Counted from the stretch's first letter, positions 1 to 8,361 are shown. The stretch is DNA of 32,830 nucleotides from Actinomycetota bacterium (GCA_009773565.1 WSXY01000017.1:1-32830), one strand, 5' to 3'. Program-made: numbers and translations. The notes: generated by a model from the sequence alone, not told the origin.

Positions 1-247
1 ACCCGCCGAGCCGCCCAAGAGGACGAGAGGACACGCAGATCCTCCTTCCGGCCCGCGGCAAACAGAGCCTTCTACCAGCGAATCTGTGCACTAACTACGG
101 CGGCGGCGGACCGGACTCCCGTTTTGCACTAGCTTTGTCAATCAACCAATCGGAACACGAAAGAGTCGTGTCGCTTTGAGGTGTGGACAGGGTATAGCAT
201 CAGAGTATGCCGCCGCCGGGGCGGCTCGACGAAAGTGGGGAACCGCC
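1..247. other. Left-edge non-coding or unresolved stretch
   Basis: No gene can be supported here. All three plus-strand frames are open from the window edge for 30 to 60 codons, so the tail of a gene entering from the left is possible, but none reads as a recognisable protein end. The stretch from about 95 onward precedes the stomatin-like gene and presumably holds its promoter. I see no convincing -35/-10 pair. Confidence 0.3.
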
Positions 248-1027
248 GTGTGGCCGATATGGCTTGTCGTCATCCTGGGAATCATCGCAGTCTTGCTCTC
301 GGGTTTGCGCGTCGCTAACGAGTATGAGCGAGCCGTGGTCTTTCGGCTCGGTCGACTCCAAGAGCTCAAGGGTCCGGGCCTGTACTGGCTCATTCCGCTC
401 GGCATCGAGACGCAACGCAAGATTGACCTGCGCACAAATACGGTCGATGTTGAGCGCCAGGAGACCATCACGAAGGACTCGGTCACGATCAAGGTCAATG
501 CTGTGCTGTGGTTCAGGATCATGGATCCGGTCAAAGCGGTGACCGAGGTGGCCAACTACTACGCCGCGACATACCAAATCGCATTGACGAGCTTGCGCAA
601 CATCATCGGGCAGCACCAGCTGGACGAGATTCTCAAGGAGCGCGACAAGATCTCGACGATTCTCGGCGAGGTTGTGGACAAGGCGACCGATCCTTGGGGC
701 ATCAAGGTCGAGATGGTTGAAATGAAGGATGTTGAACTGCCTGAGGGCATGCAGCGTGCGATGGCGCAGGAGGCTCAGGCAATGCGCGAGAAGCGCGCGC
801 GGCTCATCAAAGCCGATGCCGAGTTTGAAGCGGCCAAGAAGCTGGGTGAGGCATCGGCGCTCATGGCCGCCAACCCGCTTTCGCTTGAGCTTCGGCGCAT
901 GCAGATGATCACCGAGGTCGGCGCCGAGCAGAACACGAGCACGATCATCATGATGCCGAGCGAGTTCGTTACGCTGGCCGACACGATGGCGCAGAAGTTT
1001 CGGGCAGAATTGCCGAAGGCTGAATAG
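248..1027 (+). CDS. SPFH/stomatin-like (slipin) membrane protein
   Basis: This 259-residue protein has the slipin layout: a short N-terminal membrane segment (residues 2-17), then the SPFH/band 7 domain with the family's opening pattern NEYERAVVFRLGR at about 24-36, and a helical C-terminal region rich in Ala, Glu, Arg and Lys (about 170-220) expected to form coiled-coil oligomers. Slipins scaffold membrane microdomains and often influence membrane protease activity. I chose GTG at 248 because a purine-rich GTGGGGA site lies just upstream and the protein then begins at the membrane helix. An in-frame TTG at 176 would add 24 poorly patterned residues. No NfeD-type protease gene, the usual partner, is adjacent. 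It stands alone and is closed by a strong terminator. The family call is firm; the cellular role is not known from the sequence. Confidence 0.9.
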   Translation: MWPIWLVVILGIIAVLLSGLRVANEYERAVVFRLGRLQELKGPGLYWLIPLGIETQRKIDLRTNTVDVERQETITKDSVTIKVNAVLWFRIMDPVKAVTEVANYYAATYQIALTSLRNIIGQHQLDEILKERDKISTILGEVVDKATDPWGIKVEMVEMKDVELPEGMQRAMAQEAQAMREKRARLIKADAEFEAAKKLGEASALMAANPLSLELRRMQMITEVGAEQNTSTIIMMPSEFVTLADTMAQKFRAELPKAE

Positions 1028-1050
1028 CGTCTGTGCGTGGAGTCTTGTAA

Positions 1051-1082
1051 GAGGGGGGCAGCCGATTCCGGCTACCCCCCTC
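1051..1082. terminator. Bidirectional rho-independent terminator
   Basis: A GC-rich hairpin with arms 1051-1063 and 1070-1082 around the loop GATTCC. It has twelve base pairs and one C-A mismatch, with a short T-run on each side. It lies between the convergent stomatin-like gene and the cobalamin-binding gene and can serve both. Confidence 0.85.
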
Positions 1083-1119
1083 TTCATGTGCTATCAGCGA
1101 GAACGCTTCGAGGCGCTGT

Positions 1120-2181
1120 CTACGACGCGACGAGCCTCCGACCTATCTCCAGCGCCGCCTGGGCGCTTCGCGCAAAACCGTCTGCGCCTACTCGTTTCCA
1201 CAGTGTTGGCGCGGTGTTGAACGTGTAGCCCCCGACGAGTACCTTCACGTCACTCGTGCGCTCATCGGTACGCAGCATGCGGATGATCTCAGCGACTTCC
1301 CTGATGTGGTACGACATGGTGGCCGAGAGTGCGAGAACATCGGCTTGACGCTCCGCCGTGGTCTCTACGATGGAGGCTGCAGGCATGTTCGCACCCAGGT
1401 AGTGCGTGTTCCATTTGTCCATCTCGAAAAAGTCAGTGACCATGCGGAGCCCCATTTCGTGCAGCTCCTCCCCAACACACGCTGCCACGAGCATCCGGTC
1501 CTTGATCTCTGCAGTGAATATCTCGCCATAGAGCTGCGACATTACAAGCTCTGTGATTGCCGTTGCGCAGTGCTCTTGAGCGACCGAGATGCGGTTGAGT
1601 TGCCAGAGCCGGCCCAGTTCGAGCTGCGCCGGTTGGAACACGTGGGTGTACACGTCGCGGACGGGCGTGCCGGAACTGACGGCATCAAGGATTGAGCGTG
1701 ATGCCCCATGTCGGTCGCCGCTAAGCGCGGCACCGAGATACCTGATGGCCAGAGCGCTTAGTGGCTGGTCGGGAGTGATGTACGTCGGGATGGCCACATC
1801 CACGGTGCTCAGCGCATCGAGGGATCGGTTGATCACAGCGGTCGATTGGACTGCGGTCTCGGTGTCCAACTCATTTGCGATTGCATCGCGAACATCCTCA
1901 AGGCTGCAGCTAAGCCACTCTGCCGGCAGCGAGAGGTTCTCAAACAGGACCTTTACCCACCTGACATAGTCGTCATAGAGTGCTTGCTCGCCTGCCCAAA
2001 GGGCCGAGGCAAGGAACTGGATGTGATACCTCGTGTCTTTGATAGCGTTCAGGTACTGAGGCTCACTGAAGGACTCCCGGAGACCCGGCCAACGCCTCCA
2101 CTGAAGCTGGAGTGCCGACTCCGCAATCCGATTGACCGAAGCGATCAGAGTCTCACTCGCGTGTACAGATGCTTCTCGCAT
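1120..2181 (-). CDS. Cobalamin-binding protein with CarH-type photoreceptor motifs
   Basis: This 353-residue protein has three parts. An N-terminal helical region (about 1-130) is unrecognised. A four-helix cobalamin cap (about 140-225) carries W193, then nine residues, then E203-H204, which is the Wx9EH signature known from the adenosylcobalamin photoreceptor CarH. A Rossmann-like B12-binding domain (about 228-350) has the base-off motif ELHEMG at 239-244, with His241 the expected lower cobalt ligand, plus the GANMP, LSATMS and VGGYTFN segments. It has no MerR-type DNA-binding domain, so it should act through a partner. The likely partner is the histidine kinase encoded 113 bases upstream on the same strand. 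The start has a good AGGAG site. B12 binding is well supported; light or redox sensing is inferred from motifs alone. It could also sense cobalamin or a methyl-transfer state. Confidence 0.88.
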   Translation of the reverse strand: MREASVHASETLIASVNRIAESALQLQWRRWPGLRESFSEPQYLNAIKDTRYHIQFLASALWAGEQALYDDYVRWVKVLFENLSLPAEWLSCSLEDVRDAIANELDTETAVQSTAVINRSLDALSTVDVAIPTYITPDQPLSALAIRYLGAALSGDRHGASRSILDAVSSGTPVRDVYTHVFQPAQLELGRLWQLNRISVAQEHCATAITELVMSQLYGEIFTAEIKDRMLVAACVGEELHEMGLRMVTDFFEMDKWNTHYLGANMPAASIVETTAERQADVLALSATMSYHIREVAEIIRMLRTDERTSDVKVLVGGYTFNTAPTLWKRVGADGFARSAQAALEIGRRLVAS

Positions 2182-2294
2182 CGAACTCCTCCCGACGGGT
2201 GTCGTGGGTAGAACCCCGCTATTTGCGCCCTATGTGCGGCGATGAAGCCCCGGGCCGCCCAGGAGACGGCAGCCCTGAACCTGACATGGCGGCT

Positions 2295-4466
2295 CTAGGA
2301 CGACGTCGACCCGGGGTCGTCTTGAGGGGTCTGCAGGTTTCGAGAGACCACCGCTGAGAAGACGGAGCCAGCACCGAGGTGACTGGATACTTCGATATGA
2401 CCTCCGAGAAGCTCAGCCAGGCGGTTCCCGATTGCCAGGCCCAGGCCGGCGCCTTCCGGCTTGACGCCGCCCACCCGGGATACCTGATGAAACTGCTCCA
2501 TAATCTTGGATGTTTCGGATTCGGCAATCCCGCAGCCCGTGTCGGTGACCGTGAGCCGCAAGAAAAGCGGATCGGAGTCATCGATGCTCACTACGACGGA
2601 TCCTTCATCGGTGAACTTGACGGCGTTTCCGACGAGGTTGAGCATGATTTGTCGTAACTTGGCCTCGTCGGTCGTGATGGTAATCGGATGTCCTGGCGTA
2701 CTTGCGCACAAGGAGAGCCCGCGTTCTTCCGCGAGGACGCTCATGGTGTCCACGACTGCGCTTACAAGCAGGCATGCATCCACTTCGGCGCATTCGACCT
2801 TCGCAACACGCGCTTCGATGCGCGCCAGGTCGAGAATCTCCGAGACCAGATCCAAGAGATGACGACCCGATGACTCCACCATTTTAAGTTGTGTCGTCTG
2901 TTCGTCGTTGAGCGGACCGGTAAGGCCGCGCAGCATCACACCGCTGAATCCGATGATTGAGTTGAGCGGGGTACGGAGCTCATGACTCATGTTGCGCATG
3001 AACTGGTCTTTGACCTGGCTGGCATTCTCCAGGTCAGCTACTACCTTCACCAGCTCCGCGGTTCGTTCAGCGACCACGTTCTCAAGGTCAACCTTCTGCT
3101 TCTCGGTATCGAGAAGCAGTCTTTCTCGCTCCGCTCGAAGGCGGAGCGCCTCAATGCCGTTGCCGATGCTCGCGACAAGTTGCACAACGAGAGCGGTCTC
3201 CTCCTGATCGAATCGGTTGATCTCGTCAGCGTAGAGGGCGATCGCACCAAACCGTCGTGCGCCAGCATCGATCGGAAGCGATGCAGTCGAGCGCAGCCCG
3301 AAGGCCAGGGCTTTTTCGCGCCACGGGGCCAGGCGCGGGTCGTGGGCGATATCGCGAGAGACCGTTGATTCACCGGTGCGGATCGCAGTTCCGACGGGCC
3401 CCTGTCCCAGAGGCGTATCGGACCATGCGATATTCAGGTCCGCCGCGTAGCCGGATGCCTCCCCGCACGCATGGACGATCCTCACGCTACGATCTTGATC
3501 GTCGACAGCCTCGCCAATCCATACCAGGGTGTACTCGCCCTTCTCGGCGGCCAATCGGCATACGGCAGCGAGAAGCGCCTCTTCGGTTTCGGCATCGGCG
3601 ATTGCACGGCGGCACTCGCTGAGCATATTCAATACGCGGTTCGAACGTGTCAGCCTCGCATCATTCGCACCAAGTTCCGCATACACCATTACCAGGGGTC
3701 TCGAAACGGCCGTTCGGAAGATTCCCACAAGAACGAGAGTGAAGCCAATAGGCTGGGCCAGATGGCCCATGATGTTAAGCAAGCCGTAGATATCGACGTA
3801 CAGCGTCAAGAAAAGCTCGGACGCGACGAACGCAGCAATCGCCAGGAGCGTCATATTAACGACGAGGCGATCGATTCTGTCGCGGCGCTGCCATATGAGG
3901 ATGCCGGCAACACATAGCACTCCAATGACCGCGTATTCGCTCCAGACCTTGAAGCGCGTCAATCCCGTTCCGGGGATGAAGGCGGTCGGAAAGGTGTGCC
4001 AGACAACGATTGATAGTGCAAGTACGATCGAAGGCAATCCGGCGATGGCCGCAGCGATGCCCATACGCGCGCGGCGTCCCACAAAGAACGGCGCGGCAAA
4101 CAGAGTCGCGGCCAGAAGGTATCGGCTGAGAATCCACAACTGAGTCGCTGGATTCGGGTCGCCCGCCGTTAGTGGAGGCGTGAGAACGCCAATGCCCCTA
4201 TAGGCGAGAATGTGTAGAACAATAACTGCCGCAAGCGGCCCCATCCCCGCTCCTAGCACGACCAGGAAACCGTTCGTCGCCTGTTTCCTGGTCGACCATG
4301 CGACGAGTGATACCGCAATAGCAATCGTCGTCACGAACAACTCAACAGCGGTATGGAACAGGAGATAATTCCATTGACCAAGCAACCAGGCGCCGGCCAC
4401 AGTCCCGACCGACAGGGTTGCGTACAGTAGAGCGGTCATAAGCCGGCTTGGTTGTATGCGGCGCAT
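2295..4466 (-). CDS. Membrane sensor histidine kinase (MASE3-GAF-HisKA-HATPase)
   Basis: This 723-residue protein opens with about eight membrane helices (about 10-260) resembling the MASE3 sensor domain. A GAF domain (about 286-440), a coiled-coil linker (about 445-490), a HisKA domain with phospho-acceptor His495 in NMSHELRTPLN, and a HATPase domain follow. The HATPase shows the N box (LVGNAVKF), DTGCGIAE and GAGLGLAI. It should autophosphorylate on histidine in response to a membrane or cytosolic ligand. I start at 4466 because GGGGAGGT lies 8 bases upstream; a start at 4493 would place that site inside the gene. No response regulator is adjacent. The next gene downstream encodes a cobalamin-binding protein, probably cotranscribed, which may be its accessory sensor. 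The signal is unknown. Confidence 0.92.
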   Translation of the reverse strand: MRRIQPSRLMTALLYATLSVGTVAGAWLLGQWNYLLFHTAVELFVTTIAIAVSLVAWSTRKQATNGFLVVLGAGMGPLAAVIVLHILAYRGIGVLTPPLTAGDPNPATQLWILSRYLLAATLFAAPFFVGRRARMGIAAAIAGLPSIVLALSIVVWHTFPTAFIPGTGLTRFKVWSEYAVIGVLCVAGILIWQRRDRIDRLVVNMTLLAIAAFVASELFLTLYVDIYGLLNIMGHLAQPIGFTLVLVGIFRTAVSRPLVMVYAELGANDARLTRSNRVLNMLSECRRAIADAETEEALLAAVCRLAAEKGEYTLVWIGEAVDDQDRSVRIVHACGEASGYAADLNIAWSDTPLGQGPVGTAIRTGESTVSRDIAHDPRLAPWREKALAFGLRSTASLPIDAGARRFGAIALYADEINRFDQEETALVVQLVASIGNGIEALRLRAERERLLLDTEKQKVDLENVVAERTAELVKVVADLENASQVKDQFMRNMSHELRTPLNSIIGFSGVMLRGLTGPLNDEQTTQLKMVESSGRHLLDLVSEILDLARIEARVAKVECAEVDACLLVSAVVDTMSVLAEERGLSLCASTPGHPITITTDEAKLRQIMLNLVGNAVKFTDEGSVVVSIDDSDPLFLRLTVTDTGCGIAESETSKIMEQFHQVSRVGGVKPEGAGLGLAIGNRLAELLGGHIEVSSHLGAGSVFSAVVSRNLQTPQDDPGSTSS

Positions 4467-4582
4467 ATAGGAATACCTCCCCGGAGCTCGCATCCAGTCA
4501 GAAACGATTTTGCAGGCGTGCCGTTCACGAGCGTTCTAGAGACAGAAGTATAGTCCCAGGACGCCGGTCAAGGCGATACGTG

Positions 4583-4613
4583 AGCCCCGGTCACCGTGTC
4601 GGCAATCGGGGCT
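4583..4613 (-). other. Inverted repeat between tRNA-Ser and the kinase gene
   Basis: AGCCCCG and CGGGGCT form seven-base arms around a 17-base loop. It lies 3' of tRNA-Ser(UGA) on the minus strand and 5' of the kinase gene. It could be a weak terminator or processing hairpin, but no T-run follows on the minus strand. Confidence 0.3.
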
Positions 4614-4627
4614 GATTCTGTGGTCGA

Positions 4628-4717
4628 TGGCGGAGGGGGTGGGATTCGAACCCACGAGACCCTTGCGGGCCCAACGGTTTTCAAGACCGTCGCATTCAAC
4701 CACTCTGCCACCCCTCC
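4628..4717 (-). tRNA. tRNA-Ser (anticodon UGA)
   Basis: A 90-base class II tRNA with a seven-pair acceptor stem (GGAGGGG with CCCCTCC), the D-arm GGCAGAGTGGTTGAATG, an anticodon loop carrying TGA (plus-strand 4681-4683), a long variable arm, GGTTCGAATCC in the T-arm, and an encoded CCA end. The long variable arm and G discriminator base fit serine. It is divergent from tadA and in the same direction as the downstream kinase gene. Confidence 0.95.
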
Positions 4718-4776
4718 ATGGGTGACGGCGAAGCACCAGGCGCGCTTCTCGGCGGCAGTAGTGTAGCATTCCAGGC

Positions 4777-5265
4777 ATGGACGCAGACACCGCATATATG
4801 GCCCTTGCGCTTGAAGAGGCCCGCCTGGCAATGGCCGAGGGCGAGGTCCCCATCGGCGCACTCGTCGTGTGCGACGGGGCGATAGTCTCTCGTGCGCATA
4901 ACACGCGCGAGATGGACAACGATCCCACGGGGCACGCGGAACTGATCGCGATTCGCGAGGCATCCCAGCGGCTTGGCCGGTGGCGTCTCTCGGATTGTAC
5001 GGTCTATGCCACGCTTGAGCCGTGCCCCATGTGCGCCGGGGCGATGCATCAGGCGCGGATCGAGCGCTTGGTCTATGGAGCGCCCGACCCGAAGGCGGGG
5101 GCAGTTGGGACGCTTTACGACCTCTCAAATGACGAACGACTCAACCATCGTTTTGCCGTCACTTCCGGTATTCTGTCCGAGGAAAGCTCGGCACTGCTCA
5201 AGGAATTCTTTGGTTTGCTACGAAGTAGGAAGGGCAACGTGTCACCGGCAGTCGCGGAATTGTGA
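4777..5265 (+). CDS. tadA: tRNA-specific adenosine deaminase TadA
   Basis: This 162-residue protein is the zinc enzyme that converts the wobble adenosine of tRNA-Arg(ACG) to inosine. The catalytic motif GHAELIAI gives zinc ligand His53 and proton-shuttling Glu55. The second motif LEPCPMCAGAM supplies Cys83 and Cys86. Length and spacing match bacterial TadA throughout, including the N-terminal ALEEA and VPIGALVV segments. It sits next to a tRNA-Ser gene on the opposite strand. I see no Shine-Dalgarno site; a TAGCAT element ends 7 bases before the ATG, so the transcript may be leaderless. Guanine or cytosine deaminases share the fold, but the motif context favours TadA. Confidence 0.95.
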   Translation: MDADTAYMALALEEARLAMAEGEVPIGALVVCDGAIVSRAHNTREMDNDPTGHAELIAIREASQRLGRWRLSDCTVYATLEPCPMCAGAMHQARIERLVYGAPDPKAGAVGTLYDLSNDERLNHRFAVTSGILSEESSALLKEFFGLLRSRKGNVSPAVAEL

Positions 5266-5352
5266 TCATCCGCACGGTGGTTTTTGTCCTGAGCGACGAT
5301 ACATGAGTACGCACTTGGTGCGCTGGTCGATTGAAGCAACGGAAGGAAGAGC

Positions 5353-5829
5353 ATGCGCGCACGGAACGTTGCACTCATGGCAGGTGTTCTCATCCTTAAC
5401 ACCCCGTCTCCTGCGTATGCGCAGGGGGTTGCGGAGATTCCTAAGTTCATCCTGACCGGTTCCGGGGTGGTTGCACTTGTCGTCGCTGCAGTTCTCCTCG
5501 TCGAGATGCTCGCACTTCGCAAGCTTGCGCATGGCGCGGCGATCGCGGACAACATCACCTACGCTATCCTTGCGGTCATCTGCCTTGCGGCGTCGGTGCT
5601 TGCAGGTTGGTTCGCCCGCTTTGTCCAGGTAGGTTTTAGTGCCGAGCAGGCGCGTTTGGGAGCGGATCTGCTGTCGGTGGCTGCGATGGTACTGTTCGGG
5701 ATCTACTTCTACCGGGTGTGGCGCGCGATGTCCCGATTTCTAGGTCGCCTTACGGGCGAAGAGCAGAACCTCATATCCGTCATCGATGTCGACGCGCCCC
5801 TCGCGAACGAGGATGGTTCCCTTGGCTAA
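5353..5829 (+). CDS. Small membrane protein of unknown function
   Basis: I do not recognise this 158-residue protein. Residues 1-24 look like a signal peptide ending PAYAQ. Three hydrophobic segments follow (about 33-55, 66-90 and 103-123), and the C-terminal tail of about 30 residues is acidic and polar. A GGAAGGAAG ribosome site supports the ATG. The next gene begins inside its last codons, so the two are probably translated together and may act together. It has no cysteines in the predicted mature membrane region that would suggest metal or haem binding. Confidence 0.75.
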   Translation: MRARNVALMAGVLILNTPSPAYAQGVAEIPKFILTGSGVVALVVAAVLLVEMLALRKLAHGAAIADNITYAILAVICLAASVLAGWFARFVQVGFSAEQARLGADLLSVAAMVLFGIYFYRVWRAMSRFLGRLTGEEQNLISVIDVDAPLANEDGSLG

Positions 5830-6052
5830 CGTGCTTGCAGAGCGCATCGAGGAGGTGCTCCGTCCGATTGTCGGGACGGTGCTTGCGAGCGTCTCGGTCG
5901 ACCTCGAGAGCCGCCGAATCGGCAAGGATCCTGACTCGATCACGCGGATCGATCTGCCGGTGATAGCTGACAACCTGGCGCAGCAGTTGAAGCTGGTCGT
6001 CGGTCCGGACCTTGCCACTGCCGCCGCACAGCGTGTTCGCGAACTCGCCTGA
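5813..6052 (+). CDS. Small soluble protein of unknown function
   Basis: A protein of about 79 residues with no recognised domain. It looks like an alpha/beta fold: an amphipathic helix (LAERIEEVLRPIVG), a strand-like stretch (ASVSVDLES), a charged turn and a C-terminal helix. The start is uncertain. ATG 5813 overlaps the preceding gene by 17 bases; TTG 5822, with GAGGATGG upstream, or GTG 5831 are alternatives. Its overlap with the membrane protein gene argues for translational coupling and a shared role. A candidate tRNA promoter begins about 50 bases downstream. Confidence 0.6.
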   Translation: MVPLANVLAERIEEVLRPIVGTVLASVSVDLESRRIGKDPDSITRIDLPVIADNLAQQLKLVVGPDLATAAAQRVRELA

Positions 6053-6103
6053 CGGGTAGGTCACCCCTGCTCGCTGAGGTTCGAATTCATGCCTCCGCGC
6101 CGT

Positions 6104-6133
6104 TTGCCGCTGTAGCACATCCTGGGTATACTC
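6104..6133 (+). promoter_or_regulatory. Promoter of tRNA-Ser(GGA)
   Basis: TTGCCG (6104-6109), 18 bases, then TATACT (6128-6133), placed 38 bases before the mature tRNA. The elements match those before tRNA-Ser(CGA) at 18321-18349, which supports both calls. Confidence 0.7.
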
Positions 6134-6170
6134 GCGTTTGCGCTTTTAAGCCTTCCAAGAAGCGCGCGCG

Positions 6171-6262
6171 GAGAGTTGTCCGAGTGGTTTAAGGAGCACG
6201 ACTGGAAATCGTGTATGCGGCGTTAAACCGTATCCAGGGTTCGAATCCCTGACTCTCCGCCA
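6171..6262 (+). tRNA. tRNA-Ser (anticodon GGA)
   Basis: A 92-base class II tRNA with acceptor stem GGAGAGT paired to ACTCTCC, anticodon GGA at 6204-6206 in the loop CTGGAAA, a long variable arm, T-arm GGGTTCGAATCCC and an encoded CCA. It reads UCC and UCU codons. Confidence 0.96.
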
Positions 6263-6339
6263 GATGCTACTTCCGGCCTCAGGGGCCGTTTCTCACTTCA
6301 AAGCCGTGGCAGCAGCGTGACTGGACCGTGCCGCCCGCG

Positions 6340-7290
6340 CTAGTCGTCGGTTGCCGTATGACACCTGACGCAGTACATCGGGCCGTGGCACTCAATGCAG
6401 GCGGCCGCGCCGCTCTTCTCCACTGCATCGGGGTGCTGCGAGACCCAGGGCCCTCGCTTCGTGTCGTACCCTCCGTGGTGACACATGCTGCAGAACTGAA
6501 CCCCGCCTGCGTGGCATTTCGTGCAGGTGCTTCGGTTCTTCGCGGCAATCACACCATGGCCAGTGGCGCCCTCTGCCCATGTGGGCGGATGCGGCATTTC
6601 GAGTCCGTGGCAAGTGCGGCAGGTGGTTTCTTCGTGACACATCAGGCACTCGGGTTGATCCGCCTTTGCATTCTTCCCGTGGGCAGCCTGCCAGTTCGAT
6701 GGCGCATGCGACGCGGGACGCTTATCGAAGGATGCGGGATGACAGGTGTTGCAGGTGCCGGACGCCTTCGGCTGAGCTGCTTGGCCATGACAGGTGAAGC
6801 ACTGGCTCATGAGAAGCAGGGGTCTGTCGGCCGCGGGGTCGGGGTGTCCGGTCCACAGGTGACACGAAACGCACGACTTGTTGCGCTGCGCGTGTTCCGA
6901 GTGCTTGATGAGCGTTCCGTAGCGCATGGTGATCTCACGGCCGAGGTCGTGGCATTGGAGGCAGGTCTCGTCGGGGACGGCTGTCGGGGTTCTGCCGGTC
7001 CCACCTGACACGTGCGCGCCCAGGTCGCGGCCCAGCAGGCCCCCGCGCTCCCAGAGGGTGACCGGAAGCTGATACCAGGGCCGGGGTGTCTCGTGGCATT
7101 TCGAGCAGGCAACCCGGGTGTGCGATGAGGTTTTCCAGGAAGCGACGGCAGGCTTCATCTCGTGGCACGCGTTGCAGAGATCTGGGGAGGCTGAGACGCG
7201 GTCGATGGCAAAACCGAGCGCCATGATCGCGGCCAGGGTCGCAAGTGCGATCCAGCCGACATGAAGGGCTGCGCGCAACCGACTTTTCAT
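6340..7290 (-). CDS. Membrane-anchored dodecahaem cytochrome c
   Basis: This 316-residue protein has one N-terminal membrane helix (about 9-28) and then twelve CxxCH haem c motifs, the first being CNACH right after the anchor. An anchored first haem followed by more haems recalls NapC/NrfH quinol dehydrogenases, but those have four or five haems, so this is a larger relative or a convergent design. It should sit outside the membrane and pass electrons. No CxxCK motif or other catalytic signature is present. Haem spacing is roughly one per 25 residues, with paired motifs separated by six to ten residues. It is divergent from the main cytochrome operon across a 348-base region that carries a perfect palindrome. 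The start has only a weak GGGG site. Identity as a multihaem cytochrome is certain; its donor and acceptor are not. Confidence 0.93.
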   Translation of the reverse strand: MKSRLRAALHVGWIALATLAAIMALGFAIDRVSASPDLCNACHEMKPAVASWKTSSHTRVACSKCHETPRPWYQLPVTLWERGGLLGRDLGAHVSGGTGRTPTAVPDETCLQCHDLGREITMRYGTLIKHSEHAQRNKSCVSCHLWTGHPDPAADRPLLLMSQCFTCHGQAAQPKASGTCNTCHPASFDKRPASHAPSNWQAAHGKNAKADQPECLMCHEETTCRTCHGLEMPHPPTWAEGATGHGVIAAKNRSTCTKCHAGGVQFCSMCHHGGYDTKRGPWVSQHPDAVEKSGAAACIECHGPMYCVRCHTATDD

Positions 7291-7638
7291 CGGGTGCCCC
7301 GGAGCCGTGTGTGCGCTTGTTGGGTATCAACCGTACGGTTGCACATAAACCCATCCCAGCACTATGGCCCGGCGAGTGGCGCGCAGAGCCGACCAATACT
7401 GAACATGAACCTACTGACAGCACCACAGGTACGTCAAGGTCATGTTGTACCGACAAAGCTCGTTTGCGGGGGGCGCTAACGGAACCTTAACAGTACCCCA
7501 ATCCTGCAACAAACTCCTGAAGCTCTGGCCTGGCGATACTCTCGTCAGGTACTCGCAGATTCTCCCAGCAGTCCGCGCACCGGCAGCGATAGGACTCGAA
7601 TGCTTCACACGATTCACACGACCGGCAGGAGAGAGAGT
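7291..7638. promoter_or_regulatory. Divergent intergenic region of the cytochrome cluster
   Basis: A 348-base gene-free stretch between the divergent 12-haem and tetrahaem cytochrome genes. It must carry promoters in both directions. I find a perfect 14-base palindrome at 7328-7341 but no -35/-10 pair good enough to assert. The region is somewhat AT-richer than its neighbours. Confidence 0.6.
7328..7341. promoter_or_regulatory. Perfect 14-base palindrome, candidate operator
   Basis: CAACCGTACGGTTG is identical to its reverse complement. It lies 38 bases upstream of the start codon of the minus-strand 12-haem cytochrome gene and about 300 bases before the plus-strand operon. The symmetry suits a dimeric repressor or activator. 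PhoB-type regulators usually bind direct repeats, so the cluster's own regulators are not the obvious ligands. Confidence 0.45.
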
Positions 7639-8361
7639 ATGGCTGTATCGCTGTGGGGTTGGCCCGAGCGTATCGCCCGGAGTCCGCTGGTACGGGCGCT
7701 TCTCGCGAGCGCGATTCTGACGCTCACGATGTTCATCTTATTGCCAGTAGTGCCCGCCATCGCCGGGCAGGCGTCCACGGGCAAGCTTCTCTTCTACCCG
7801 TGCACGGACTGTCATCCGGTGACCGTGGACGAGGTGACGGGTAAGCCGTCACACCCGATTCCCATCGACTTCAAAGGCCACGGAATCGTTCTCGAGGGAC
7901 ACGACGTGCTCGGCAAGGACGAAGCGGCGTGCCTCACGTGTCATGACGACTCGGAGCACAACCCCGGGCTGCTTCGCGCCGTCGACGGGACGCGCATCGA
8001 TGTGAAGACGGGCGACATAGCGCGCCTCTGTCAGAAGTGTCACTTCGAGAAGTACAACCAGTTCAAGCAGGGGACGCACGGTAAGCACCTGGCCAGCTGC
8101 GTCGCCGCCGGCTGTCACGACCCGCACACGCCTCAGTACATCTACGTAGGTCCGCTCGCTCCCTTCCTGGGGACGGGCTTCCAGATCAAGGCCGTCGGGC
8201 AGGAGCGCGAGCCGTTCAGGCCGATCATGCCGCCGCCCCTTCCGCCCGCAACGGTCACGCCGTTGTGGTACCAGATCGTCGCGGGTGTTGGCTTGTTTCT
8301 CGTGCTCGTCATCGTGGTCGGGCTGGTAAGACCGGCCGTCGTTGAAAGGTTGAAGCGATGA
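7639..8361 (+). CDS. Tetrahaem membrane cytochrome c, first gene of the respiratory operon
   Basis: This 240-residue protein has an N-terminal membrane helix or uncleaved signal (about 17-43), an exoplasmic haem domain and a C-terminal membrane helix (about 210-232). Haem motifs are CTDCH, CLTCH, CQKCH and CVAAGCH, the last an expanded CX4CH type known from cytochrome c3. Two further His near the N-terminal haem and many in the domain can act as distal ligands. It should link the NrfD/ferredoxin subunits to the larger cytochromes. I start at 7639, where GGAGAGAG precedes the ATG; a start at 7600 lacks a site. It overlaps the ferredoxin gene by four bases (ATGA), so the two are translationally coupled. 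Confidence 0.9.
   Translation: MAVSLWGWPERIARSPLVRALLASAILTLTMFILLPVVPAIAGQASTGKLLFYPCTDCHPVTVDEVTGKPSHPIPIDFKGHGIVLEGHDVLGKDEAACLTCHDDSEHNPGLLRAVDGTRIDVKTGDIARLCQKCHFEKYNQFKQGTHGKHLASCVAAGCHDPHTPQYIYVGPLAPFLGTGFQIKAVGQEREPFRPIMPPPLPPATVTPLWYQIVAGVGLFLVLVIVVGLVRPAVVERLKR

Noticed and set aside
4547-4571. TTGACC and TATACT on the minus strand upstream of the sensor kinase
   Set aside because: The boxes are good singly but only 13 bases apart, too close for a normal sigma-70 promoter, so I do not list it as a promoter.
6340-7290. Octahaem nitrite or hydroxylamine reductase
   Set aside because: No CxxCK motif and no match to the active-site pattern; the protein has twelve plain CxxCH motifs and an N-terminal anchor.
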